The notes under the pieces were generated by a model that was given only the letters and a program-made list of their open reading frames with translations, made no database searches and was not told where the DNA came from. Below, piece by piece: positions 23,962 to 32,419 of a stretch of 47,881 bases of DNA (position 1 is its first letter; every line of letters starts with the position of its first letter). The DNA is from CAZHAC01 sp964383855 (lineage in GTDB: Bacteria; Chloroflexota; Dormibacteria; Dormibacterales; Dormibacteraceae), in NCBI GenBank assembly GCA_964383855.1, contig CAYLIP010000015.1:1-47881 (forward strand), given 5' to 3'. A program made the translations under genes and the position numbers.

Positions 23962-24663
23962 GTGGGGAGGCTCTACGCCGGGGCGAGCGGCTTCAGCTAC
24001 CCGGCGTGGCGCGGCGTCTTCTACCCGGCCGGCCTGCCCGCCTCGCGCATGTTCGCCCACTACTCGGAGCGGCTGAACGGCGTGGAGCTGAACGGAAGCT
24101 TCTACCGCACGCCCTCGCCCGCTGCGCTGCAGAAATGGCGCCGCGAGGCGCCGGCCGGGTTCCGGTTCTGCTTCAAGGCCCACCGGGGCCTGACCTACTC
24201 CGGCGAGGCCTTCGACAAGGTTGGCCTGGCCGCCATCGTCGGCCCGCAGCTGCGAGTCCTGGGCGAATCCCTCGGACCGGTGCTTCTGCAGTGGCCGCCC
24301 ACCCGCCGGAGGGCCCCCGAACTCCTGGATGCCCTGCTCGAGGCGCTCGCCCTGCCGGCGGCGGTCGAGTTCCGCGAGCCCTCCTGGTACGACGGCTCGG
24401 TCTACGCCGTGCTCAGGCGGCGAGGTGCGGCGCTGGTCGTGACCGACGAGGAGAAGTGGCCGATGGCCCCCTCAGTCGAGACCGCCGGCTTCTCCTACTA
24501 CCGCCTGCGCCGCGACTACACCGCCGCGGAGCTGCAGCCCTGGGCCGAGCGGCTGCGCGCGGAGGCGCAGACGCGCGAGGTGCACGTCTACTTCAAGCAC
24601 GAGCCGCAGGCCCCGGGCCGAGCCCTCCAGGTCCTAGGCCGCGGGCCGGCGGACACCGCCTGA
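23962..24663 (+). CDS. DUF72 family protein (YecE-like)
   Basis: 233 residues with the DUF72 TIM-barrel signature: 'LYAGASGFSYPAWRGVFYP', 'ERLNGVELNGSFYRTPSP', 'FCFKAHRGLTY', 'GPVLLQWPP', 'AVEFREPSW' and, near the end, 'HVYFKHEP'. The function of this widespread family is unknown; a nuclease or sugar-phosphate-like chemistry has been suggested from the fold. A GTG at 23962 is preferred because TAGCCT lies 10 bases upstream and it puts the conserved LYAGASG near the N-terminus. It converges on lgt with an 11-base gap. Confidence 0.88.
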   Translation: MGRLYAGASGFSYPAWRGVFYPAGLPASRMFAHYSERLNGVELNGSFYRTPSPAALQKWRREAPAGFRFCFKAHRGLTYSGEAFDKVGLAAIVGPQLRVLGESLGPVLLQWPPTRRRAPELLDALLEALALPAAVEFREPSWYDGSVYAVLRRRGAALVVTDEEKWPMAPSVETAGFSYYRLRRDYTAAELQPWAERLRAEAQTREVHVYFKHEPQAPGRALQVLGRGPADTA

Positions 24664-24674
24664 CGCCGCCCCGC

Positions 24675-25502
24675 TCAGGCGACCGCCTGCTGTGCCGGCT
24701 CGTCCTCCGGCTCTCGAGGCCGCCGGCGGCTGATCAGGAGCGGGATCGCGACCACCGCCACGGCGACCATCAGGAGGCCCGCCCACTGCGCCTGCCGCAG
24801 GCCGAGGAACAGCGAATCCTCGCGGAGGAAGCTGAGGAGTGTGCGGCCGGCGGCGTAGAGGCCGAGCCAGCCCAGCCCGACCACGCCGGCCGGCAGGCGC
24901 GCCTTCATCCGGGCGTAGAGCGGGAGGCCCGCTGCGAGCAGCACCAGGCACCAGATCAGCTCGTACGCAACCTCGGGGTGCACGACCCGTCCCGGCTGCC
25001 CCAGGGTGTGCTGGTTGATGTAGTCGACACCCCAGGGCAGCGTGGTCGAGATGGCGTGGTGCTCGCCGTTGATGATGTCGCCGATGCGGCCGATCGCAAA
25101 GCCGATCGCGTTGGCTGGACCGGCGGCGTCGATCACCCTCAGGAAGTCGAGGTGGTTGCGACGCGACCAGAGCCAGCCGCCAACCAGGGCGCCGAAGATG
25201 CCGCCCCACTGGCTGATGCCGCCCTCGTTCAGCGCCAGGACCCGGTACCAGGGCCCATGGACGAACTGCTGGTAGTTCTCCCAGACGTAGAGCAGGCGGG
25301 CGCCGAGCAGGCCCACCACCACCATCCAGACGGCCATGTCGTACACCTGCTCCGACGTGATCCCGTCCCGGGCGAGCAGCCAGGCGGCAAGCCGGGCGGC
25401 GGCGATGATCCCGAGCACGCTGAAGACGCCGTGCCAGGTGATGAGCGCGGGCCCCAGCTGGAGCACGTTGGGATCGAGGTCGATCGTGATGGTGGCGAAC
25501 AT
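24675..25502 (-). CDS. lgt: Prolipoprotein diacylglyceryl transferase Lgt
   Basis: 275-residue polytopic membrane enzyme that transfers diacylglycerol from phosphatidylglycerol to the lipobox Cys of lipoproteins. Family markers: 'ITWHGVFSVLGIIAAARLA', 'GLLGARLLYVWENY', 'GGISQWGGIFGALVGGWLW' and 'ANAIGFAIGRIGDIINGEHHA', the last matching the Lgt signature with the essential Arg and Asn-Gly-Glu. C-terminal residues 'GRTLLSFLRED' fit the conserved R-F..R motif. The gene starts 13 bases after gltX, so they are co-transcribed. Its client in this window is the HtrA-like lipoprotein. Confidence 0.95.
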   Translation of the reverse strand: MFATITIDLDPNVLQLGPALITWHGVFSVLGIIAAARLAAWLLARDGITSEQVYDMAVWMVVVGLLGARLLYVWENYQQFVHGPWYRVLALNEGGISQWGGIFGALVGGWLWSRRNHLDFLRVIDAAGPANAIGFAIGRIGDIINGEHHAISTTLPWGVDYINQHTLGQPGRVVHPEVAYELIWCLVLLAAGLPLYARMKARLPAGVVGLGWLGLYAAGRTLLSFLREDSLFLGLRQAQWAGLLMVAVAVVAIPLLISRRRPREPEDEPAQQAVA

Positions 25503-25515
25503 CGGCGCTAGCAGG

Positions 25516-26901
25516 CTACAGAAGCCGGTCGATTCGCCGGAGCGCCTCCTGCCGGGGCAGGAGCGCCAGGGTCCAGTGAATCGGGGGTGAGATCGTCTTC
25601 CCGGTCACCGCCAGGCGGAGCGGCTTGAAGAGGGCGTTCGGCTTCCACGTGTTCTCTTCAAGCACGCGCTTGAGGGCGATCTCGATGGGCTCGGCGTCCC
25701 AGGCGACGCCGTCTAGGGCGGCCCGCCCCGCGCGCAGCCGCGCCACGTCGTCGGCGCCCAGCTCGGGCGGCGGGGGCTCGCTCCAAAGGTACTCCAGCAG
25801 CTCGCCAGCCTCGGACAGACGGGGCAGCCGCTCCTGGAGCGCCGGCACCGCCCGCAGCACCATCTCGGCGGGCAGCTGCGGCAGAAATGGCCGCAGACGC
25901 TCGGCCAGCTCCGGCTCCGAGAGGCGCCGGATGTACTGGCCGTTGAGCCAGTCGAGCTTCTGCCAGTCGAACATCGCCGGTGAGCGCTGCACCCGAGCCA
26001 GGTCGAAGGCCTGCTCGAGCTCCTCCAGGCTGAAGATCTCCCGCTCGCTGCCCGGGTTCCAGCCCAGCAGCGCCAGGTAGTTGACCATCGCCTCGGGCAG
26101 GTAGCCGCGCTCGCGGTAGAGCTCGAGCCGCGCCTCCGGGTGCTTGCGCTTGCTGAGCTTGGCCCGGTCCTGCCCGACGATCACCGGCAGGTGCGCGTAG
26201 AGCGGGGGCTCGGCGCCGAGCGCTTGCAGCAGCAGCAGCTGACGGGGCGTGTTGGAAAGGTGCTCCTCGCCCCGAAAGACGTGGGTGATCTCCATCGCCA
26301 CGTCGTCGACCGCGACGCAGAAGTTGTAGAGGGGGGTGGCGTCGGCGCGCATCACGATGAAGTCGTCGAGGTCCGCGAGGTCGAAGCTGACGCGGCCCCG
26401 AATCGCGTCTTCCCAGGCGACGGTGCCCTCGACCGGCGTCTTGAAGCGCACCGTGAAGTCGACCCGGCCGGGCGGCGCCGCCACCAGGTCCCGGCACCGC
26501 CGGGAGTAGCGGTACGGTCGCTTCTCGCGCTCGGCCGCCTCGCGCTCCGCCTGCAGCTCCTCTCGAGTGCAGTAGCAGCGGTAGGCGTGGCCGGCCGCGA
26601 TCAGGGCGGCTGCCCGCTCCCGGTAGAGATCCATCCGCTCGCTCTGCCGGTAGGGCCCGAGCGGACCGCCCACGTCGGGTCCCTCCTCCCAGTCAAGCCC
26701 GAGCCAGCGCAGGCCGTCGTAGACGCCCTGCTCGAACTCCGGCCGGTTGCGCTCGACGTCCGTGTCCTCCAGTCGCAGCACGAAGACGCCGCGGTGGCGG
26801 CGGGCGAAGAGCTGGTTGTAGAGGGCGGTCCGGGCGCTGCCCAGGTGAACGAACCCGGTCGGGCTGGGCGCCATCCGCACCCGAACGGGGCGGTCGGTCA
26901 T
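25516..26901 (-). CDS. gltX: Glutamyl-tRNA synthetase GltX
   Basis: 461-residue class I aminoacyl-tRNA synthetase. The HIGH-type motif is 'APSPTGFVHLGSARTALYN', the KMSKS-type motif is 'DRAKLSKRKHP', and 'FRGEEHLSNTPRQLLLLQA' is characteristic. A C-terminal anticodon-binding domain is present. 'CYCTREELQAERE' retains part of the zinc-binding region. No tRNA-Gln synthetase is in the window, so whether it is discriminating cannot be judged. An AGGGG lies about 8 bases before the ATG. Confidence 0.96.
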   Translation of the reverse strand: MTDRPVRVRMAPSPTGFVHLGSARTALYNQLFARRHRGVFVLRLEDTDVERNRPEFEQGVYDGLRWLGLDWEEGPDVGGPLGPYRQSERMDLYRERAAALIAAGHAYRCYCTREELQAEREAAEREKRPYRYSRRCRDLVAAPPGRVDFTVRFKTPVEGTVAWEDAIRGRVSFDLADLDDFIVMRADATPLYNFCVAVDDVAMEITHVFRGEEHLSNTPRQLLLLQALGAEPPLYAHLPVIVGQDRAKLSKRKHPEARLELYRERGYLPEAMVNYLALLGWNPGSEREIFSLEELEQAFDLARVQRSPAMFDWQKLDWLNGQYIRRLSEPELAERLRPFLPQLPAEMVLRAVPALQERLPRLSEAGELLEYLWSEPPPPELGADDVARLRAGRAALDGVAWDAEPIEIALKRVLEENTWKPNALFKPLRLAVTGKTISPPIHWTLALLPRQEALRRIDRLL

Positions 26902-26912
26902 CGTCGAGCCCC

Positions 26913-26918
26913 TATCGT
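26913..26918 (+). promoter_or_regulatory. -10-like hexamer TATCGT before the S51 peptidase operon
   Basis: TATCGT ends 9 bases before the ATG at 26928 in the 26-base gap between divergent gltX and the S51-like gene. The reverse strand TACGAT overlaps it, 13 bases before gltX. Confidence 0.4.
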
Positions 26919-26927
26919 ACTGGGGCG

Positions 26928-27626
26928 ATGGAGGGTCTCCTGGTGCTCAACGGCGGCGAGGAGTTCCAGCCCGGGAACGAGCCGCAGGACGAGCTGCTGG
27001 TCGAAGCCGCGGGTGGGGGACCGGCACTCATCCTGCCCACCGCGGCCGCGCGTCAGCGGCCGGACCTGGCGGTCGCCACCGCCGTGCGCTGGTTCGCCAG
27101 GCTCGGACTCGAGGTGATCGAGCTGCCGGTGCTCCGCCGCACCGACGCCAACAGCGAGCGGCTCGCCCTCCAGGCGGGCCAGGCATCCTTCTTCTACCTG
27201 GTCGGCGGCGATCCCGGGCACACCGTCAAGACCCTGAACGGGACCATTGTCTGGCAGGCGATTCTGGCGGCCTGGCGGCGAGGCGCGGCCCTGGCCGGCT
27301 CCTCGGCCGGCGCCATGGCCCTTGGCCAGGTGACCCTGGTGATGGCCAGGTGGCCCCAGCACCAGGTGCGGCGCGCGGTGCCGGCGCTGGGCGTGGTGCC
27401 GGAGACGGCTGTCCTTCCGCACTACGAGCGTTTCGGCCACACCTGGGAGGAGTCGCCGATCGAGGACGCGCCGGCGGGCCTGGTCCGGCTCGGAGTCGAT
27501 GAGAAGACGGCGGCGGTCTGGGACGGCCAGCGCTGGACCGCCCTGGGCGCCGGCTCGGTCACCGTCGACGGCCGCGCCTTCTCCGGCGGCGCCGCCGTCG
27601 AGGGCGTACCGGAGCCGGCGCGGTGA
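26928..27626 (+). CDS. Peptidase S51 / cyanophycinase-like protein
   Basis: 232 residues with the class-I-amidotransferase-like fold of S51 peptidases: 'LILPTAAARQ', 'ASFFYLVGGDPGHTV', the nucleophile elbow 'AGSSAGAMALG' (Ser126) and 'AVLPHYERFGH'. S51 members include PepE (Asp-dipeptides) and cyanophycinase; no cyanophycin synthetase is visible, so dipeptidase or another role is as likely. The next gene overlaps by GTGA, so it heads an operon with a lipid kinase and an alpha/beta hydrolase. Confidence 0.85.
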   Translation: MEGLLVLNGGEEFQPGNEPQDELLVEAAGGGPALILPTAAARQRPDLAVATAVRWFARLGLEVIELPVLRRTDANSERLALQAGQASFFYLVGGDPGHTVKTLNGTIVWQAILAAWRRGAALAGSSAGAMALGQVTLVMARWPQHQVRRAVPALGVVPETAVLPHYERFGHTWEESPIEDAPAGLVRLGVDEKTAAVWDGQRWTALGAGSVTVDGRAFSGGAAVEGVPEPAR

Positions 27627-28465
27627 CCGAGCGCGACCGGCTCCTGATCGTCAACCAGGGAGCGGGATCAGTCGACGACACCCTGATGGACCGGCTGCGC
27701 CGCGAGTTCGCCGGCTACCGGGAGCTGCCGTTCCCGCCCGATCACGACTTCCCCCGGAAGCTGCGCCCGAACTCGGTGGTCGTGGCCTGCGGCGGCGATG
27801 GGACGATCGCCGCCGTCGCCCGGGCCCTGGCGGGCAGCGGGCACGTTCTCGGAATCCTGGCCATGGGAACCTTCAACAACTTCGCCCGCGGTCTCGGCCT
27901 GCCCACCGACATCGAGGATGCGATCGCGGTCATCAAGACGGGCGAGGCCCGGCCGGTCACCCTGGGCAGGGCAAACGGCGCCGAGTTCCTGGAGGCGGCC
28001 AGCATCGGCTTCTTTGGCGACACCATCGCGCTCGGCGAGGCGGCCAAGGATCTCCATTACGGCGAGGTGCTGGAGCGGGCCCGCACGGCGGCTGTCTCCC
28101 GGGGCTTTCGCTTTCGCGTCAGCGGCGACCTCGACCTCCGGGGCACCGCGGTGTCGATCATCGCCGCCAACACGCCTTCGATCGGAGCGCTGGTGCCGGT
28201 CGGCGGTTCCAGCCCGGAGGAGCCCCATCTCGAGCTGGTCGTCAACCGCGGCCGGAGCCGGCTGGCCATGGCCGGCAGCTTCCTGGCCGCGCTGGTCCGC
28301 CGCCGGCCGCCGCCTGCGGTGGAAACCTATCGAGTCAGGCAGGTCGAGGTGGCGACCGAGCCGCCGATGACCGTGTATGCCGACGCCTCCGAGGCGGGTG
28401 GGACGCCGCTGAGGCTGCAGGCCTGGCCGGCCGGCCTCACGGTCATCCTGCCCAGAGCCCGGTGA
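27623..28465 (+). CDS. Diacylglycerol kinase-family lipid kinase
   Basis: 280 residues of the DAGK_cat/LCB5/YegS superfamily. It has 'LLIVNQGAGS' near the N-terminus, the catalytic 'VVACGGDGTIAAVAR', 'LAMGTFNNFARGLGL' and 'DIEDAIAVIKTG', then a beta-rich C-terminal domain with 'VYADASEAGGTPLRL'. The usual N-terminal NP.SG is altered to NQGAGS. Members phosphorylate diacylglycerol or related lipids with ATP. Flanking GTGA overlaps on both sides tie it to the S51 peptidase and hydrolase, and PlsC follows, suggesting lipid turnover. Confidence 0.9.
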   Translation: MTERDRLLIVNQGAGSVDDTLMDRLRREFAGYRELPFPPDHDFPRKLRPNSVVVACGGDGTIAAVARALAGSGHVLGILAMGTFNNFARGLGLPTDIEDAIAVIKTGEARPVTLGRANGAEFLEAASIGFFGDTIALGEAAKDLHYGEVLERARTAAVSRGFRFRVSGDLDLRGTAVSIIAANTPSIGALVPVGGSSPEEPHLELVVNRGRSRLAMAGSFLAALVRRRPPPAVETYRVRQVEVATEPPMTVYADASEAGGTPLRLQAWPAGLTVILPRAR

Positions 28466-29343
28466 GCGCGCCCAAGCTCGACTCGGAAACGCTGCGGGTG
28501 GGCCGCCTCAACGTCCATCACACCCACGGCGGACGGGGCCGGCCACCGGTCCTCTTCGTCCACGGGCTGGGTTCGTCCGGTTACATCGAATGGCGCTTCA
28601 ACCTGCCTTACTTCGCGCGGACCCATCGGGTGCTGGCTCCCGACCTGCCCGGCTTCGGCCGCACCGACAAGCCCCGGGGCGAGCGCTACGGCGTGCCCCT
28701 CTTCGCGCGGACGCTGGTGCGCTACCTGGACGCCGCCGGCATCGCGCGGGCGGCCGTGGTCGGCACCTCGATGGGTGGCCGGGTCGCGCTCGAGCTGGCG
28801 GTCAGGTTCGGCGGCCGCGTGGAGAAGCTGGTCCTCGTCAACTCGCTGGGGCTGGGAAGGCCGCAGATGCAGCTCATCTACCCGCTGATGATGCTGCCCG
28901 GGATCGGCGAGGCGGCCATGAGCGTGGCTCGCCAGGCCGTGAACCGGGTGCCGCCGGGCCTGATCCGGCGGTTCGCGGCTCGCTACACCGGGATCTCGGC
29001 CGACCTCGAGCGGACCATGGACGACTCCTACCTGGCCGACCTGCGCGAGATGCTGATGGCTGAGGGCTATCCTCAGGCCTACCTGGCGACCGTCCGGTCG
29101 ATGGCGCGCCCGGCGGCGCTCTTCAGCATGCATGACCAGACCGACCGGCTGAAGGAGCTGCGAATGCCGGTCATGCTGGTCTGGGGCGCCGACGACCCGC
29201 TCTTCCCCCTGAGCCACGCCACCCGCGCCCACAGCCTGCTGCCCGGCTCCCGGCTGGCGGTCATCGAGGGGGCCGGCCACACGCCCCAGTCGGAAAGGCC
29301 AGATGAGTTCAATCGAGCCGTCGGCAAGTTCCTCGCCAGCTGA
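28462..29343 (+). CDS. Alpha/beta hydrolase
   Basis: 293 residues. Oxyanion motif 'LFVHGLGSSGYIEWRFNLPY', 'DLPGFGRTDKP', nucleophile elbow 'VGTSMGGRVALE' (Ser103), acid in 'WGADDPLFPLSHA' and His in 'EGAGHTPQSERPDEF': a complete catalytic triad. Lid residues ~130-220 are helical. It resembles 2-hydroxy-muconate semialdehyde hydrolases and lipase-like esterases; the lipid-gene neighbourhood favours an esterase or lipase, but this is an inference. GTG start in a GTGA overlap. Confidence 0.88.
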   Translation: MSAPKLDSETLRVGRLNVHHTHGGRGRPPVLFVHGLGSSGYIEWRFNLPYFARTHRVLAPDLPGFGRTDKPRGERYGVPLFARTLVRYLDAAGIARAAVVGTSMGGRVALELAVRFGGRVEKLVLVNSLGLGRPQMQLIYPLMMLPGIGEAAMSVARQAVNRVPPGLIRRFAARYTGISADLERTMDDSYLADLREMLMAEGYPQAYLATVRSMARPAALFSMHDQTDRLKELRMPVMLVWGADDPLFPLSHATRAHSLLPGSRLAVIEGAGHTPQSERPDEFNRAVGKFLAS

Positions 29344-30217
29344 CGCCGGCGGCCCGCCCGCGGTCGCCACGCACACCGGCCAGCTGCCGGCCGAGGGCGA
29401 GCGGCCGGAGCGGCCGGGCCCGCCGCTCGACGCCTACCGCGGGCCCGAGTACCGAACCGCGGTCGGCGAGGGGGCCGCCGCCGGTCCCGGCTTCGACCCG
29501 CTCGTCCACCCCGATCCCTACGATCCGCCGTGGCTTTACCGGTTGGCGCTGGCGATCATCCGCTTCCTCGTGTTCACGCTCTTCCGAACGACCGTCGAGG
29601 GGCTGGAGAACCTGCCGCCGCCGCCCTTTGTGATCGCCTCCAATCACCAGGCGTGGTTCGACACGGCGTTCATCGTCGCGGTCTTTCCGAGCCGGCCCAT
29701 GGTCTACACGATGGCCCGGCGTGACACCGTGTTCAACCGCGGGTGGAAGCGGTGGCTCGTCCGCAAGCTCGGCGTCTTCCCGATCCAGCCCCGGCAGGGC
29801 GAGCTCGACGAGCGGGGCGTGGCCAACGTCTACCAGGTGCTCAGCCGGGGCGGCAACGTGCTCATCTTCCCGGAGGGCCGCTATTCGCAGGGAAGGGCGC
29901 TGCGGCCGATCAAGAAGGGAGTCGCCCATTTCGCGCTTCAGGCGGGCGTGCCCATCTGTCCGGTGGCGATCGAGGGCATCGACCGCCTCCGGCTCTTCGG
30001 CGAGGTGCGCATCACGATCGCGCCGCCGATCCAGCCCGACCCCCCTGTCTGGTGGGAGCTCAACCGGCGGGTGCAGCGGATGGTGGAGCAGGTGCGAGCC
30101 GCCATCCTGCGAGCCTTCGGGCGGCCCGAGCGGCCCCGCCGTCCGGGCTGGGTGCGCAGCCTGCTCGGCGGCCTGCTCCGCCGCCGGCCGCGCGACATCC
30201 CTCCAGCTCCCGGTTAG
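29303..30217 (+). CDS. 1-acylglycerol-3-phosphate acyltransferase (PlsC-like)
   Basis: 304 residues. A ~75-residue Pro/Ala/Glu-rich N-terminal extension precedes a hydrophobic helix ('LYRLALAIIRFLVFTLFR'). The acyltransferase domain has the HX4D motif in 'SNHQAWFDT', 'NRGWKRWLVRKLGVFPI', 'IFPEGRYSQGRAL' and 'GVPICPVAIEG', all PlsC blocks. It makes phosphatidic acid from lysophosphatidic acid or acylates a related lipid. A basic tail (RPRRPGWVR...LLRRRPR) could contact membrane phosphates. The start overlaps the previous gene by 41 bases, with GGAAAGG in front; a later start inside the extension is possible. Confidence 0.85.
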   Translation: MSSIEPSASSSPADAGGPPAVATHTGQLPAEGERPERPGPPLDAYRGPEYRTAVGEGAAAGPGFDPLVHPDPYDPPWLYRLALAIIRFLVFTLFRTTVEGLENLPPPPFVIASNHQAWFDTAFIVAVFPSRPMVYTMARRDTVFNRGWKRWLVRKLGVFPIQPRQGELDERGVANVYQVLSRGGNVLIFPEGRYSQGRALRPIKKGVAHFALQAGVPICPVAIEGIDRLRLFGEVRITIAPPIQPDPPVWWELNRRVQRMVEQVRAAILRAFGRPERPRRPGWVRSLLGGLLRRRPRDIPPAPG

Positions 30218-30231
30218 GATCTTCGATCTCA

Positions 30232-31140
30232 GTGAAGGTCGTCGTGGTGGGCGCCTCCGGGTATGCGGGGCAGCACCTCCTGCGCGCCCTGCCCGCGGCC
30301 ACCGCCATCGAGGCATCGGGCGCGATCGAGGAGGCGGTCGAGGGGGCGGAGGTGGTCGTGCTCTGCGCGCCGACCTGGGAGGTCGAGCGCCGGCTTCGAT
30401 TCACGCGCGAGCCGCATCCGCTGCTGCCCCGGGTGCTGGCGGCATGCCGCGGGGCGCGCGTGCGCCGGCTCGTCCACCTTTCAACGACGCTGGTCTACGG
30501 TCCCGACCATGCCGGCCCGGCGCAGATCGACGAGCGCACGCCACCACGACCGGCGCACGCCTTCGAGAAGCTGAAACTGCTGGAGGAGGACTGGCTGCGG
30601 CAAAACGCCGGGGACACGGAGGTGGTCGTGGTGCGTGCCGCGCCCGGCTTTGGCGCCGGCGACCCCGTGTTCGCCCGCCTGCTGGCGCTGCTCGAGCAGG
30701 GTGGGCTGCGCCTGGTCGACGGCGGCACCCAGCCGCGGACCTTCCTGGCCGGAGCCGACCTGGGCCGGGCGCTCGCCGCCGCCGCCGCGCGCGGCCGTCC
30801 GGGCGCCACCTACCTGGCCGGCGGGTTCGTCGCCAGCTGGCGGGAGATGCTGGAGAGCGCCGCCCACGTTCTCCGCGTCAAGCCCGTGATCGGCTCGATT
30901 CCCTACGACCTGGCGCATCTGGCCGCCGCCATCCGAGAGCTGCGCGTGCCCGTGGGCGGCGAGGTCTGGCCCAACCTGGTCTCCGTCGACCTCCTGGCCA
31001 GGCCACACCTATGCGACAGCGGCTGGACCCGCCGCGAGCTGGTGTGGTCGCCTCAGGTGGGCAGCTTCGAGGAAGGGCTTGTCGAGCTTGCCGCCTGGTA
31101 TCGGTCGGAGACGGCGGCTACTTCACCACCAGGCAGGTGA
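30232..31140 (+). CDS. NAD(P)-binding epimerase/dehydratase-like SDR with a Tyr-to-Phe change
   Basis: 302 residues of the extended short-chain dehydrogenase superfamily. The N-terminal 'VVVVGASGYAGQHLL' is the dinucleotide-binding GxxGxxG. 'LVHLSTTLVYGPDHAG' and 'VVVVRAAPGFGAGDP' are typical. Where YxxxK is expected the sequence reads 'HAFEKLKLLEEDW', that is FxxxK, so the catalytic Tyr appears to be lost. It may be a non-catalytic or atypical NAD(P)-binding protein. GTG start with TAGGAT 11 bases upstream, overlapping the plsC stop. The 3' end overlaps the convergent RAM-domain gene by 23 bases. Confidence 0.8.
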   Translation: MKVVVVGASGYAGQHLLRALPAATAIEASGAIEEAVEGAEVVVLCAPTWEVERRLRFTREPHPLLPRVLAACRGARVRRLVHLSTTLVYGPDHAGPAQIDERTPPRPAHAFEKLKLLEEDWLRQNAGDTEVVVVRAAPGFGAGDPVFARLLALLEQGGLRLVDGGTQPRTFLAGADLGRALAAAAARGRPGATYLAGGFVASWREMLESAAHVLRVKPVIGSIPYDLAHLAAAIRELRVPVGGEVWPNLVSVDLLARPHLCDSGWTRRELVWSPQVGSFEEGLVELAAWYRSETAATSPPGR

Positions 31141-31345
31141 TGGTCTTGAACACGCCGTCGATCTTCTGAATCTTGTCCACGATCAGCTGACCGATCGCGT
31201 TCACGTCAGCGCCCTCGCAGACCGCGATCACGTCGTACTCACCTGTGATCGCGTCGGCGGCGACGATGCCCTGCTGGCCCTGCATCTTCCTGGCAACTTC
31301 GAGCGCCCGCCCGGGCGAAGCATTGATAAGCACGTACGCCTTCAA
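31118..31345 (-). CDS. Free-standing Lrp/AsnC ligand-binding (RAM) domain protein
   Basis: 75 residues forming only the RAM/ACT-like beta-alpha-beta-beta-alpha-beta domain of Lrp-family regulators: 'AYVLINASPGRALEVARKM', 'GIVAADAITGEYDVIAVCEG', then 'IDGVFKTITCLVV'. There is no helix-turn-helix. Stand-alone RAM modules bind amino acids at oligomer interfaces. It follows ilvA in the same direction after 43 bases; that threonine dehydratase lacks its own regulatory ACT domain, so regulation in trans is possible. The start is TTG with AGGGGG about 9 bases upstream. Confidence 0.88.
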   Translation of the reverse strand: MKAYVLINASPGRALEVARKMQGQQGIVAADAITGEYDVIAVCEGADVNAIGQLIVDKIQKIDGVFKTITCLVVK

Positions 31346-31388
31346 ATCGACACACCCCCTGGAGAGATTGCGAGAACCTTACCGTCCC

Positions 31389-32372
31389 TCACCGGCTCGT
31401 GAGGGCCCGCACCATCACCTCGTCCGTGGTGTTGGCGCCCGAGAGGATCACCACCACGCGTTCGCCCGGCGACGCTTGATGGCGGTAGAGGAGGCCGGCC
31501 AGGCCGGCCGCTCCGGCCGGTTCCGCGAGCAGGTGCTCCCACTCGAAGTAGAGGCGGATCGCCCGCAGCAGTTCCTCGTCGCTGACCACGAGGACCCCAT
31601 CGACCAGCCGCCGCGCGATCTCCAGGCAGAGCCGGCCCGGCGCGCTGGCGGCCAGGCCGTCGGCGATGGTGTCGACGCGGTCCAGGGTCACCTGGTGGCC
31701 GGCCGCGAGCGAGCGAGCCATGCCGTCGGCGCCCGCCGGCTCGACTCCGAGCACTCTGACCTGCGGCCGCCGGCCCTTGAGATAGGTGGCTATGCCGCTG
31801 ACGAGCCCGCCGCCTCCGATACCGACGAGAACGGTGTCGAACTCGGGCAGGTCGGAAAGCAGCTCGACGGCCAGCGAGCCCTGTCCCGCGATCACGTCGG
31901 GGTCGTCGAAGGCGTGGACGAATGTGGCGCCGGTTCGGCGCTGCTCCTCCATGGCCTCCAGGTAGGCGTCCTGGTAGCTCCGTCCGGCGTGCACGACGCG
32001 GCCTCCGATGCGCTTGATGGCCTCGACCTTGAGCGGGTTGGCGCTCTCCGGCACATAGACGGTGGCCGGCACCTGGAAGGCGGCGGCGGCGTAGGCGACG
32101 CCCTGGCCATGGTTGCCGGCCGAGGCCGTGATCACGCCGGCCGAGCGCTCCTCCGGATGCATCCGGATCAGCTTGTTGAGGGCACCGCGAACTTTGAAGG
32201 CGCGGATCGGCTGGATGGCCTCGATCTTCAGGTGAACGTGGCAGCCGGCCTTGGCGGTGAAGGCGCGCGAGTACTGGAGGGGAGTCGGCGGGAGGTACTG
32301 TGAGAGGTCGCGCGCAGCCTGCTCGACCGCCTCCGGGGTGACCGCAGAACCGGTCGTTTCGACCTCCTCCAA
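31389..32372 (-). CDS. ilvA: Threonine ammonia-lyase (catabolic type, no ACT domain)
   Basis: 327-residue fold-type II PLP enzyme. The PLP lysine is Lys60 in 'IRAFKVRGALN'; 'ASAGNHGQGVAYAA' and the phosphate-binding 'GIGGGGLVSGIA' are typical. It deaminates threonine (and serine) to 2-oxobutyrate. It ends soon after the catalytic domain ('VVILSGANTT'), so the ACT-like regulatory domain of biosynthetic IlvA is missing. Serine/threonine racemases are close relatives. A TTG start has both GGAGG and TAAGAT (10 bases upstream). The RAM protein is the next gene. Confidence 0.9.
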   Translation of the reverse strand: MEEVETTGSAVTPEAVEQAARDLSQYLPPTPLQYSRAFTAKAGCHVHLKIEAIQPIRAFKVRGALNKLIRMHPEERSAGVITASAGNHGQGVAYAAAAFQVPATVYVPESANPLKVEAIKRIGGRVVHAGRSYQDAYLEAMEEQRRTGATFVHAFDDPDVIAGQGSLAVELLSDLPEFDTVLVGIGGGGLVSGIATYLKGRRPQVRVLGVEPAGADGMARSLAAGHQVTLDRVDTIADGLAASAPGRLCLEIARRLVDGVLVVSDEELLRAIRLYFEWEHLLAEPAGAAGLAGLLYRHQASPGERVVVILSGANTTDEVMVRALTSR

Positions 32373-32382
32373 ACCGCCTCCG

Positions 32383-32388
32383 ATCTTA
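32383..32388 (-). promoter_or_regulatory. -10-like hexamer TAAGAT of the ilvA-RAM unit
   Basis: TAAGAT on the minus strand lies 10 bases before the ilvA TTG (32372). A GGAGG between them could act as a ribosome-binding site if transcription starts early enough. Confidence 0.4.
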
Positions 32389-32419
32389 GCCGGGACCCGC
32401 CGGTCCTATGCTCAGCGGC

